Notes under the pieces: generated by a model
Database searches by the model: none
The model's input: only the letters and a program-made list of their open reading frames with translations
Told to the model about the DNA's origin: nothing
Program-made: the position numbers and the translations under genes
Shown here: piece by piece, positions 1-7,803 of the stretch
How positions within the stretch are numbered: the stretch's first letter is position 1
Layout of the letters: every line of letters begins with the position of its first letter
Assembly (NCBI GenBank): GCA_035711845.1
Contig: DASTBU010000148.1
Coordinates: 1-64,000 of the forward strand
DNA: 64,000 bases
Direction: 5' to 3'
From: DASTBU01 sp035711845
GTDB lineage: Bacteria; Acidobacteriota; Vicinamibacteria; Vicinamibacterales; 2-12-FULL-66-21

Positions 1-468
1 ATAGCCGATGATGGCGTCCTGCGCGTCGCGCAGCGCCGTGACAGACACGACTGCCGGGAAGCGGCTCCCATCCTTGCGGATATAGGTCAGCTCGTAGATA
101 TCTTCGATCCCGCGCGAAGCCTTGAACACCAATGCCTCAAAGCCTGGCGTAATCGGGGTTCCGAGCTCGACGCTGAGCGCTTTGGCGCGCGCAATCACTT
201 CCTGCGGATCGGAGATGTCGGCTGGCGTGATCTGGTTCATCACGTCGGCGGCCGTGTAGCCCAGCATCCGCTCAGCGCCGACGTTGAAGATCTGGATGAC
301 GCCGTTCGCGTCGGTGGCGATGCTCGAGAAATTCACGCTGTTGAAAATCGCGGTCTGCAAGGCCCCCGCTTCACGCAACGCCTCTTTGCTCCGGACCTCG
401 TTGCCGACATCCAGGGTGCCGAGGACGTCATTGCCGGGAAACGCGGGATCGGAGATTTTCGCGGACAT
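1..468 (-). CDS. PAS-domain sensor protein, N-terminal part (cut by window edge)
   Basis: The first 156 codons of a signalling protein; the rest lies beyond base 1. A PAS fold begins about 35 residues in, with the stretch AIFNSVNFSSIATDANG, then a MLGYTAADV helix and the ELTYIRKDGSRFPAVVSV strand pair typical of PAS/PAC. No signal peptide or membrane segment is visible, so the sensor part looks cytoplasmic. The ATG at 468 is chosen because an in-frame TAG lies two codons upstream and a GGGAGGGAGC ribosome site precedes it. The output domain (histidine kinase, GGDEF or other) cannot be seen. A scrap resembling a receiver domain lies immediately upstream on the same strand, suggesting a former response regulator-sensor pair. 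Confidence 0.75.
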   Translation of the reverse strand, partial: MSAKISDPAFPGNDVLGTLDVGNEVRSKEALREAGALQTAIFNSVNFSSIATDANGVIQIFNVGAERMLGYTAADVMNQITPADISDPQEVIARAKALSVELGTPITPGFEALVFKASRGIEDIYELTYIRKDGSRFPAVVSVTALRDAQDAIIGY

Positions 469-471
469 GTC

Positions 472-651
472 CTACTGCTCCCTCCCCAGGTGCGGCCGCG
501 GCGTCGAGTGCTGCCCCGCGAGCGTCAGGCAGGAGATCGTGCGATCGAGCGCCGCTTGGAACTCGGCACCGTCGAAGGGTTTTGCGAAGGCAGCACCGAC
601 GAGGTCAGGACGATCGGAAGCATCAGGCCGTCCGACGTCAACAGTATGTCC
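472..651 (-). pseudogene. Response-regulator receiver remnant (C-terminal end)
   Basis: The minus strand just upstream of the PAS gene reads DRPDLVGAAFAKPFDGAEF then AALDRTI before a TAG. This matches the end of a CheY-like receiver, where a K-P-F segment follows the fourth strand. A neighbouring frame reads GLMLPIVLTSS, which resembles the preceding strand, so a frameshift inside a former receiver domain is likely. No start codon or phosphoacceptor aspartate is present. The call rests on this short motif pattern only. Confidence 0.35.
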
Positions 652-882
652 CTTCTATGACACCCCGCGGTGGCTCACCCTGACACGCGCACGGGGACAG
701 ATAACTTCCCCGCGCGTGAATTATGGCCGCGGGCGGGTCCCGGGTCAACGCGCGAGCGGGCCTTTACGTTAAACTCTGATTCACATATCCGTACGCGATC
801 CATTCGCCGACGGGAGACCAGACGGCGACGCTTTCGGAAGCGCGCACCGAAGGTCAGACGAGTGGGCACGCCGCGCCACGCC

Positions 883-1045
883 TCATCGAGCGGCGACGCG
901 CCGCGCGCCAGGCGCCCACCCCAACCTGTCGCCGTCGACGTGCTCCATCACCAGGAAGGGGAGGCCACCAGCCAGCATGAGGCCCTGGCGATAGCCGACA
1001 TCGTACAGCGTGCAGATGTTCGTGATTGAGCGACGAGATGGCGCG
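883..1045 (-). pseudogene. Ser/Thr protein kinase relic
   Basis: On the minus strand one frame reads SSLNHEH and the next frame continues NICTLYDVG, then PFLVMEHVDGD before a stop. Together they match the kinase stretch before the hinge (LNHPNICTLYDVG ... FLVMEY-EG) found in Acidobacterial Pkn kinases. The glycine loop, the HRD and DFG motifs and any sensor domain are missing, so this is a fragment of about 50 codons with at least one frameshift. No functional product is expected. Confidence 0.45.
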
Positions 1046-1258
1046 CCCACTCAGCCCTGCAGCACGTGCCAGCAGTTGATATAGAAGAACATATTTGGCG
1101 GACTGTCTGGGACGATTTCCGCAAACTGGCTCATCCGTGCAGCCGAGCTGGGCGGGCGACCAAGAGATGGACAAAAGGATACAGCGCCGCTCCCCCGCTG
1201 CCCTGATAATCGTCCTTGTTACAGGCACATTCGGCCAGCAGTCGCAGGAGCGTCAATC

Positions 1259-1618
1259 ATGGACCTCACAATCGAAGAGCGACCCATCGGTCGCGTGACG
1301 GTACTCGATCTCGTCGGCAAGTTGACCAGCGATCACGGAGCGACGCGGATCAAAGACAAAGTGAACAGCCTCATCGCGCAGGGCCGGACGCAAATCGTTT
1401 TGAATCTCGAGGACGTCCCCTACATCGACAGCGGTGGCCTCGGACAGCTGGTGGCCTCCTACGGCTCGGTCAAGAAGACGGGCGGCAGCCTGAAGCTGCT
1501 GAGCGTCAACTCCCGGAATCACGACCTGCTCTCGATCACCCATCTCGTGACGATCTTCGACTCCTTCGATTCCGAGTCCGAAGCGGTTCAGAGCTTTCAC
1601 GCGCTTGCACACGATTGA
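1259..1618 (+). CDS. STAS-domain anti-sigma factor antagonist
   Basis: A 119-residue protein consisting of one STAS domain, the size of SpoIIAA/RsbV antagonists. It has the central DSGGLG motif, whose serine is the site phosphorylated by the partner anti-sigma kinase in the family, followed by the GGSLKLLSV strand. The start is an ATG with an AGGAG site 7-8 bases upstream. The frameshifted SpoIIE-type phosphatase at 3.1 kb is the enzyme class that dephosphorylates such antagonists, so the two may be parts of one partner-switching module. No anti-sigma kinase or sigma factor is visible in the window. It is the only clearly intact gene among decayed ones. Confidence 0.88.
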   Translation: MDLTIEERPIGRVTVLDLVGKLTSDHGATRIKDKVNSLIAQGRTQIVLNLEDVPYIDSGGLGQLVASYGSVKKTGGSLKLLSVNSRNHDLLSITHLVTIFDSFDSESEAVQSFHALAHD

Positions 1619-1627
1619 TACTCACCT

Positions 1628-1840
1628 ATGCTCATCACCTACCGCCGGACGGGTGGCCTGTTTGCCCCTCGCTGTCGCAGCCGTGACTCTGGCGGCAACG
1701 GTGGTCACCATTGCTGTGGCAGCGACTCTGGTGATCGCCGCCATCGCAATTGCGGGAGTTGTGCTTCTTGGGCGTGCGGTGCTGCCTCGGTCCTGGCTGG
1801 ATCGCACAGCCCCGCCGGCGACACCTTGGCCCCATAAGAC
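1628..1840 (+). pseudogene. Small membrane protein, frameshifted and truncated
   Basis: From the ATG at 1628 the frame reads MLITYRRTGGLF; after a run of four C near 1664 the next frame continues as alanine- and valine-rich hydrophobic sequence ending GVVLLGRAVLPRSW and PPATPWPH. Joined, this gives a small protein with a basic N-terminus and one or two membrane helices, like short hypothetical membrane proteins common in Acidobacteriota. The frame break lies in a homopolymer, so a sequencing indel is possible. The 3' end runs into multicopper-oxidase sequence of the opposite strand near 1840, which looks like a recombination junction. Confidence 0.4.
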
Positions 1841-2028
1841 CGATCAGCACGCCCTCGACGAACGCCTCACGCTCGCAGTGTCCGCTGTCGCCTCCGACGA
1901 GCGTCATCCGTGCGCCGCGCAGGCTCACGTTGAAGACACCGGTGTTCGCGGTATTCGTCAGATAGAAGCGGACGACCTCGCCCTCTTTCGCCCGAAGGGA
2001 CAGTTCGGGCTCGCCACTGCGGGCCGGT
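1838..2028 (-). pseudogene. Multicopper oxidase fragment
   Basis: The minus strand encodes about 60 residues including SLRAKEGEVVRFYLTNTANT, VFNVSL and ARMTLVGGDSGHCEREAFVE. This is the second cupredoxin domain of a CotA/SufI-like multicopper oxidase, where a strand-forming KEGEVVRFYLTN is followed by a GGDSG turn. No copper-binding HXH motif is present and both ends are cut. Upstream sequence in other frames gives no convincing continuation. It abuts the truncated small membrane gene tail to tail. Confidence 0.5.
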
Positions 2029-2110
2029 GAACAGCGTCTCAAAGAGATCCAGCACCAGTTGCAGAATGAGGCCCGACTCTGACTCACCTCCATACGAGGA
2101 GGGCTGTGCC

Positions 2111-3021
2111 ATGAGCACACTGACGGGCAATGAACAACTGATCGCTGTGAGCGGCGCAACCGGGCAGCAGGGGGGCGAGTTGCACGTGCCCTGCAGGCCC
2201 GCGGCCAACTCACGGTGCGTGCTCCGAGCCGTAACCCAAACAAGCATCGCAACCTCGCCGTCGAAGTCGTCAAAGCCGATCTAAACCGCCCGGAAACCCT
2301 TGAAGCAGCATTTGAAGGGTCACACGGCGTCTTTCTGGTCACCAACTATTGGGAAGAAGGTACCGACGAGCTCAAGCAGGCAACCGCGGCGGTACGTGCT
2401 GCCAGGGATGCCCGTGTCAAACACCTTATTTGGTCAACTTTGCCTGATGTTGAAGCGATTAGCGGCGGCACGTTCCACCTTCCACACTTTAGGGCAAGGC
2501 CAAGATTGATCGGATAGTCAAGGAAGTGGGCTTCGCGAAGCATACGTTCGTCATCGCGCCCTTCTACTATCAGAACCTTGTTGGCGCTCTCGCTCCGCAA
2601 AAGCAGGCAAACGGGTCCTTCGGCTGGGTTCTTCCTCTCGATCCGGATGTGTGTTGCATTCACATGGGTGATATTAGCGAACTCGGCAACTTCGTTGCCG
2701 GAGCATTCGCGCATCCGGATCAGGCCGGCAATGGCGAGTATCTGCCACTCGTCGGAGATTTCATGAGCTTCAATGAAATCGTTGACACACTAAATCGACA
2801 GGGTCATAAACTCTCGTTCAAACAAGTCTCAAGGGACGTTTTTGCGGTCTTCCTTCCCTGGTGCCGTGGAGGTGTCAGAGACGTTTGGCTACTTCCAAGT
2901 TCATACCTACTTCGGTTCGCACTCGTATGAGCGGATTGCCCTCGCAAACAAGGTGGGAGGCGGGCAACCGACTAACTTTTCGACGTGGGCTCGCGTGAAT
3001 GTCCCGGTTCAGCCAGCGTGA
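2111..3021 (+). pseudogene. NmrA-like NAD(P)-binding protein with three frameshifts
   Basis: An ATG with a strong GAGGAGGG site starts a Rossmann protein (IAVSGATGQQGG, the nucleotide-binding loop). The frame breaks in a run of six G near 2172 and resumes as RALQARGQLTVRAPSRNPNK, then ADLNRPETLEAAFEG and GVFLVTNYWE. A second break near 2490 leads to GKAKIDRIVKEVGF and the FYYQNL segment; a third near 2850 leads to VSETFGYFQVHTYFGS and a TGA at 3019-3021. Joined, about 300 residues match the length of NmrA/HSCARG-type redox-sensor or reductase proteins. Conserved residues survive between breaks, so decay is recent or the indels are sequencing errors. Confidence 0.7.
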
Positions 3022-3101
3022 ATCCACTGGCGCGTGTCGGATGTCTCCGTCCGAGAAGGCCGTAGTCTTCACTGGAGAGGTACGTCGGGAGCGAGTGCGT
3101 G

Positions 3102-3922
3102 ATGGCCTCTGACACACCCCGCAAAGACGAAGACGGCAATCGGGTGCCGTCGGCGGCGAGGCAACTTCAGTGCGCGGAAACCTGGGCTGGTAATGCAAGG
3201 ACCGCCAGCCTGATCGAGCTGCCCGGTTTAGTGGCCTGGGTGCATTCCATGCCCGCCGGACCGGATGACGCCGGCGGTGATGTCCACTACATCTCGCTCT
3301 GCCCCAGCTGCATCGTCTCCCGTGTTGCGCTGGCTGACGTGAGCGGGCATGGGAAGGCGGTAGTGGCGATGGCCGAAACCCTTCGAGAGCTGATGGGCCG
3401 GTACCTCCGCGCACTCGAACAAGTGGGACTCATGAGGGATCTCAATCGGGCCGTTCAGGAGAACTCGACGGCATCCACTACGCCACGATGATAGCGGTCG
3501 GGTGGCACGGCCGGAGGGGCTTGCTCGTACTGACGAACGCAGGGCACCCACCACCTTTCTGGTATCGTGCTGCACCTAACGAATGGAGCTGGTTCGAAAC
3601 GGCACGCCCTGGCGAGCGAGGACGCAAGGCCGGAACCCCGCTTGGCTTGCTGGCCGACATCGATTACGACCGGATTATCGTGAAGCCAAAGATCGGCGAC
3701 CTGGTGGTCCTGTACAGCGACGGCGTCTCCGAGGCGACCAATCCAGCTGGCGAGGAACTCGGTCGTGACGCGTTGATGAACATCGCGCGGGGGCTCGATC
3801 ACGGCACCGCCGTAGCGTTTGGTAGTCAGCTCTCGGCAGCGCTCCGCAGTTTCCGCGCGGGCGTCGAGCCCATGGATGATGAAACGTTGATCGTGCTGCA
3901 AAGGGTAGGTCCCGTGAGCTGA
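3102..3922 (+). pseudogene. SpoIIE/PP2C-type Ser phosphatase, frameshifted
   Basis: The 5' frame carries GGDVHYISL, ALADVSGHG (metal-binding aspartate) and a helical AETLRELM segment, and ends DLNRAVQE. A shift near 3462 leads into ELDGIHYATMIAVGW, TNAGHPPPFWY, GTPLGLLADI and VVLYSDGVSEATN, ending at 3922. These are the ordered motifs of the SpoIIE phosphatase domain, which removes phosphate from STAS antagonists. No sensor domain precedes it. ATG 3102 is the most likely start (GTG 3099 adjoins it). With the STAS gene at 1.26 kb it may have formed a stress-response switch. One indel would restore the frame, so sequencing error is possible. Confidence 0.75.
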
Positions 3923-3939
3923 GAGATTGTAGATGTTCT

Positions 3940-4250
3940 GTGGCGCGCGAGGGAAACGACTGCTGCGACAAACGCGGCCAACGCTTGGAGCGACCGTTGC
4001 CCATCTCTATGAGACCGGTCGGATGCGACGCGTGCACCTGCGGGGTCACGCGAACATCCTCAAACGCGTGCTGGCGCAGACCGCAGCGTTGAATCTCGAG
4101 CTCCTGATGCGCACCCTGTTTGGCGTCGGTACCCGCGCAGCCTCCAGGGTCGCGTGGCGGCGCTCCTCTGCGGTGAGTGGTCCCTCATTCGGCTTCCCGA
4201 GACGCTCTGGGAACTGATCCGGGCGATCGTATCGACCATCGACGTCGCTC
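3940..4250 (+). mobile_element. Insertion-sequence transposase, C-terminal remnant
   Basis: Two frames together give the tail of a DDE transposase: RGKRLLRQ, AHLYETGRMRRVHLRGH, NILKRVLAQTAALNLELLMR and TLFGVGT, then after a shift near 4130 RSLQGRVAALLCGEW. The HLRG-x-x-NILKR-x-L order with LMR-x-L-x-GVGTPR is the C-terminal pattern of an IS5-like or related DDE transposase. The catalytic core, start and terminal inverted repeats are absent. It is the only recognisable IS material in the window and lies in the decayed left tract. Confidence 0.6.
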
Positions 4251-4261
4251 GGCGACCTCGG

Positions 4262-4531
4262 GCCGCACGATCATCGGCCGCCGGTCTGGTCTGCCGAAAA
4301 CCGCTTTCACCACGGGCTGGTGCGTCGACTTCGAAACAAGATAGGCCACGGCTCGGGAGTCTACGATCCCGACGATCCGGACAAGAAGTAACTGTTTGAG
4401 GTGCTTGTCGCACACTGCAACGTCCCTGAGGGTTCTTCCTATGTCGAAGTCGAGACGTATCGAATCCGCGTCGGCCAGGTGCTGGTCCCGATGGCAGAGG
4501 ACTGCAAGAAGTACGCGGCACCCTCCTAAAA
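4262..4531 (+). pseudogene. Unrecognised interrupted reading frame
   Basis: One plus-strand frame reads GPHDHRPPVWSAENRFHHG, then GSGVYDPDDPDKK, hits an in-frame TAA near 4398 and continues LFEVLVAHCNVPEGSSYVEV and ETYRIRVGQVLVPM to a TAA near 4531. The composition looks protein-like on both sides of the stop, which suggests a broken gene rather than chance, but I do not recognise a family. No start codon or ribosome site can be assigned. Confidence 0.25.
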
Positions 4532-4899
4532 GCGAAGCACGCCGCAGTTGAACGACATCCACGGGTGCTGCTCGCTTTGGAGGCCGAGCACCGGCCAAAC
4601 AGACCAGTGATCACACATTCGCTCCGGTGCAGGCCGAATGGAAGTATTGTCAGTGCGAGGTGAACAGACAGTGATGTGGAGGCACCGCCAGCGGATCACG
4701 GCGGATTTACTTGGCTTCGTTGTCTTGCGGTCCTTGACTCGAGACGACGTTGGGCTCATCGTGGCCATAGCATGCGCGAAAAGCCCTGTCAACAGAGCCC
4801 TGATTTTGTGAACGAGTTTCGAGCAATCATCGTCGAGACTGTCAGCGTCGAGAAGCCTTGCACCGCGCAGAAGTGCAGCATGTGCCACGGCCGGGCGCC
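4532..4899. other. Non-coding stretch before the Rieske operon
   Basis: About 370 bases with no reading frame I can support. Short frames here lack ribosome sites and family motifs. It presumably holds the promoter of the Rieske-cytochrome operon, but I see no convincing -35/-10 pair. A TTG at 4858 would extend the Rieske frame by 14 codons. Confidence 0.4.
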
Positions 4900-5364
4900 A
4901 TGGCGTTGACCCCGGTCCCCCAGAAACCGGCGCCGGACCCCGGGCGCCGCAGTCTGCTCAACTGGCTGCTCGGCACGTGGGCGGCGGGTGTGCTCGGGAC
5001 GGTGGTTTTTCCCGTCGTCCGGTACCTGGTGCCGCCGGAGATTCCAGAAGCGCCGACGCTGTCCGTCAAGGCCGGGCCGGCGTCCACGCTCACGCCGAAC
5101 AGCGCGCGGATCGTGCCGTTCGGCAGGGCGCCGGCCATCGTCGTCAGGCTGGTCAGCGGGGAACTGCGCGCGTTTGCGGGCACCTGCACGCACCTGTCGT
5201 GCACTGTGCAGTACCGGTCGGATCTCGAGCACATCTGGTGCGCGTGTCACAACGGCCACTACGACCTTCATGGACGCAACATCTCGGGACCGCCGCCGCG
5301 CCCGCTCGAGACCTACGAGGCGGACGTCCAGGGTGATGAGATCGTGATTTCGAAGAGACCCTGA
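4900..5364 (+). CDS. Rieske 2Fe-2S protein of a bc-type complex
   Basis: A 154-residue iron-sulfur subunit that accepts electrons from quinol at the Qo site. A membrane anchor spans about residues 19-40 (LLNWLLGTWAAGVLGTVVF). Box 1 is CTHLSC (ligands C96 and H98) and box 2 is CACHNGH (ligands C114 and H117), with C101 and C116 placed for the stabilising disulfide. The soluble domain therefore faces outside. The ATG at 4900 is preferred; a TTG at 4858 would add 14 residues. It is followed after 1 base by cytochrome b and then a multihaem cytochrome c, so the three are one operon. Confidence 0.93.
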   Translation: MALTPVPQKPAPDPGRRSLLNWLLGTWAAGVLGTVVFPVVRYLVPPEIPEAPTLSVKAGPASTLTPNSARIVPFGRAPAIVVRLVSGELRAFAGTCTHLSCTVQYRSDLEHIWCACHNGHYDLHGRNISGPPPRPLETYEADVQGDEIVISKRP

Positions 5365-5365
5365 C

Positions 5366-6442
5366 GTGCCCATCAAACCGTGGCTGGCCGAACGACTGCC
5401 GCTCGCGGAGATCGAGAGGGCGATCGAGCACAAGACCGTCCCCCAGCATCGCCACTCGATCTGGTACTACCTCGGCGGCATGACGCTCTTTCTCTTTGGC
5501 GTGCAGGTCGTCACCGGCATCTTGCTGCTGCTGTACTACCGGCCGAGCGCCGCCGAGGCTTACGACAGCGTGCAGTTCATCATGACGCGCGTGCCGTTTG
5601 GCTGGCTGGTGCGATCGATTCACTCGTGGTCGGCCAACCTCTTGGTGGGCGCCGCCTTCATTCACCTCTTTTCCGTGCTATTCCTCAAGGCGTATCGGAA
5701 GCCGCGCGAGCTCACGTGGGTGAGCGGGGCCCTGCTGCTCTTCGTGATTCTCGGGTTCGGCTTCACCGGCTACCTGCTGCCATGGAACGAGCTCGCATTC
5801 TTCGCGACGCGCGTAGGCACCGACGTTGCGGGCGCCGTGCCGGTCATCGGTGAAGCGAGCGTCCGGTTTCTGCGCGGTGGGCCCGAGGTCACCGGCGCCA
5901 CGCTGACGCGCTTCTACGGCATACACGTCGCCGTGTTGCCGGCCATCTCCACTGTACTGCTGGGGCTGCACCTGCTGCTCGTCCAGTACCACGGCATGAG
6001 CGTCCCGCCGTCGGTCGCAGCAGAGGCCGCGCGCGCCGGCAGGCGCATCCCCGTCATGCCGTTCGTGCCGCACTTCGCGCTACGCGACCTGTTCGGCTGG
6101 ACGGTGGCGCTCGCGATGCTCGCCGCCCTCTCGGCCTTCCGGCCCTGGGGGCTGGGCATGCGCGCCGACTTGTTTGCGCCCGCGCCGGCCGGCATCCAGC
6201 CAGAGTGGTACTTTCTGTGGACCTTTCAGGCGCTGAAGCTGATGCCGGCCTACGTGCTCGGCATCAACGGTGAGCTCATCGCCATTACTGCCCTGACGCT
6301 CGGCGCCTTCGCGCTCGTGTTTCTGCCCTTCCTCGATAGGAACACGGCACGCTCGCGCCTGTTCGTCACCTGGGGAGCCACCTTCGCGCTCGTCTTCATG
6401 GTGGCGATGACGCTCGTCGCCCTGCTCGGAGGTCACGGATGA
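5366..6442 (+). CDS. Cytochrome b of a b6f-like complex (b6 and subunit IV fused)
   Basis: A 358-residue integral membrane protein starting at GTG one base after the Rieske stop. Haem-ligand histidines are H86/H100 (SIHSWS...FIH) and H187/H202 (GIHVAV...GLH). The second pair is 14 residues apart internally, the spacing of b6-type proteins. The Qo motif is P279-E-W-Y (QPEWYFLWTFQ), in the part equivalent to subunit IV. About seven or eight helices are apparent, ending soon after the last at LVALLGGHG. With the Rieske subunit it would oxidise quinol and pass electrons to the octahaem protein encoded next, whose ATG overlaps this stop by 4 bases. Confidence 0.95.
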   Translation: MPIKPWLAERLPLAEIERAIEHKTVPQHRHSIWYYLGGMTLFLFGVQVVTGILLLLYYRPSAAEAYDSVQFIMTRVPFGWLVRSIHSWSANLLVGAAFIHLFSVLFLKAYRKPRELTWVSGALLLFVILGFGFTGYLLPWNELAFFATRVGTDVAGAVPVIGEASVRFLRGGPEVTGATLTRFYGIHVAVLPAISTVLLGLHLLLVQYHGMSVPPSVAAEAARAGRRIPVMPFVPHFALRDLFGWTVALAMLAALSAFRPWGLGMRADLFAPAPAGIQPEWYFLWTFQALKLMPAYVLGINGELIAITALTLGAFALVFLPFLDRNTARSRLFVTWGATFALVFMVAMTLVALLGGHG

Positions 6443-7674
6443 CCCAAGCACGGTCCGTCTCACCCGCGACCGTCGTCGCCGCGGTACTGGCGGCGTCCAT
6501 CGTGGTGCGGGCGCAGGCCCCGGCAGCACCGCAGGTCCGCTTCCCGGCACAGACCGCTCCGGCCGGCGTGCCCGCCGCGAGTGAGGATGACGTGCACGTC
6601 AAAGCCGGAGTCACCTGCGAGTCGTGCCATGGCCCGACCCAGCCGGGCTCGACCGGGGCGGCGCCGGTCTACGCACCGATCCGCCGCACGGGCATCGCGT
6701 CGCTCTGCGCGCGCTGTCACGCCAACGCCTCGTACATGCGCCAGTTCGCGCCGCAAGTCCGGGTTGACCAGTACGCGCAGTACCAGACGAGCGTCCACGG
6801 CCAGCAGATGGCCAAAGGCAACGAGCAGGTGGCCACCTGTAGCGACTGCCACCAGGCGCACGGCATCCAGCAGGTGCGCGACACGCGGTCGCCGGTCGCC
6901 CCGTCGAACGTCGCCAGGACCTGCGCACGGTGCCACGCGGATGCCGATCGGATGGCACCCTTCGGCCGATCGCCGGACGTGTTCGACAAGTGGTCGGGCA
7001 GCGTGCACGCCTCGGCCCTCCTCGAGCGCGGCGATACTTCGGCGCCGACGTGCAGCACCTGTCACGGTAGCCACGGCGCCACGCCGCCGGGTGTGGACGA
7101 GGTGGCCAACGTGTGCGCCCAGTGTCACGTGCGCGAAGCGGAGCTCTTCAGGGCCAGCCCGAAGAAGGTGGTCTTCGAGACGATGGGCCAGGCCGACTGC
7201 CTCGTCTGCCACGGCAACCACGCGATCGCGCGCCCGGACGACTCGTGGATCGGCTTCGAGAGCCCCGCGGTCTGCGCGACTTGTCACGACGAGACGACGG
7301 GCGGCGCCGAGGTGATCCGGACCGTCGGACAGGGCCTGCGCGGTCTGCGGCGGGACGTCGACGCCGCCGCCGATCTGGTGAGGCACGCCGAAGAAGCAGG
7401 CGTGCTAGTCAAGGACGGTCACCTGGCGCTCGCCGCCGCCCGCGAGGCGCACGTCCGCCTGCGCGTGCTCGTCCACGCCTTCGCCACGCCGCCGTTCGAC
7501 GAGGTGCTGACGGAAGGCCGCGCCGCCGTAGAGTCCGCGCGGGAGGCCGGCAATGCCGGCCTGGCCGAGCTCCAATTCCGGCGCACGGGACTCGCCGTGG
7601 CGACGCTCTTCATCATCGGCTTCCTGATCACGCTGTTCGTCAAGATCAGGCGGTTGCCGCCGATCGAACGCTGA
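6439..7674 (+). CDS. Membrane-anchored octahaem cytochrome c
   Basis: A 411-residue secreted cytochrome with a signal peptide (AAVLAASIVVRAQA). It has eight CXXCH sites in order: CESCH, CARCH, CSDCH, CARCH, CSTCH, CAQCH, CLVCH and CATCH, all within the first 290 or so residues. An alpha-helical segment follows (AAADLVRHAEEAGVLVKD and on), then a C-terminal membrane helix (LAVATLFIIGFLITLFVKI). ATGA overlap with the cytochrome b stop implies translational coupling. Position and topology suggest it replaces cytochrome c1/f as electron acceptor of the Rieske protein. Multihaem c proteins of NapC/NrfB or tetrahaem-repeat type are the nearest analogues; a terminal reductase role cannot be excluded. 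No oxidase genes are nearby. Confidence 0.93.
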   Translation: MTQARSVSPATVVAAVLAASIVVRAQAPAAPQVRFPAQTAPAGVPAASEDDVHVKAGVTCESCHGPTQPGSTGAAPVYAPIRRTGIASLCARCHANASYMRQFAPQVRVDQYAQYQTSVHGQQMAKGNEQVATCSDCHQAHGIQQVRDTRSPVAPSNVARTCARCHADADRMAPFGRSPDVFDKWSGSVHASALLERGDTSAPTCSTCHGSHGATPPGVDEVANVCAQCHVREAELFRASPKKVVFETMGQADCLVCHGNHAIARPDDSWIGFESPAVCATCHDETTGGAEVIRTVGQGLRGLRRDVDAAADLVRHAEEAGVLVKDGHLALAAAREAHVRLRVLVHAFATPPFDEVLTEGRAAVESAREAGNAGLAELQFRRTGLAVATLFIIGFLITLFVKIRRLPPIER

Positions 7675-7803
7675 GGCTTACCGGCTGGTCGGCGCCAGGT
7701 CCATCAGGGCGCGACCGCCGAGGGAGACCGACTTCATCTCATCACGGAATGGAACCGCGAGTCCCTGCGGATTGATCCCCGTGAGGCTTCGGCGGAGATC
7801 AGG

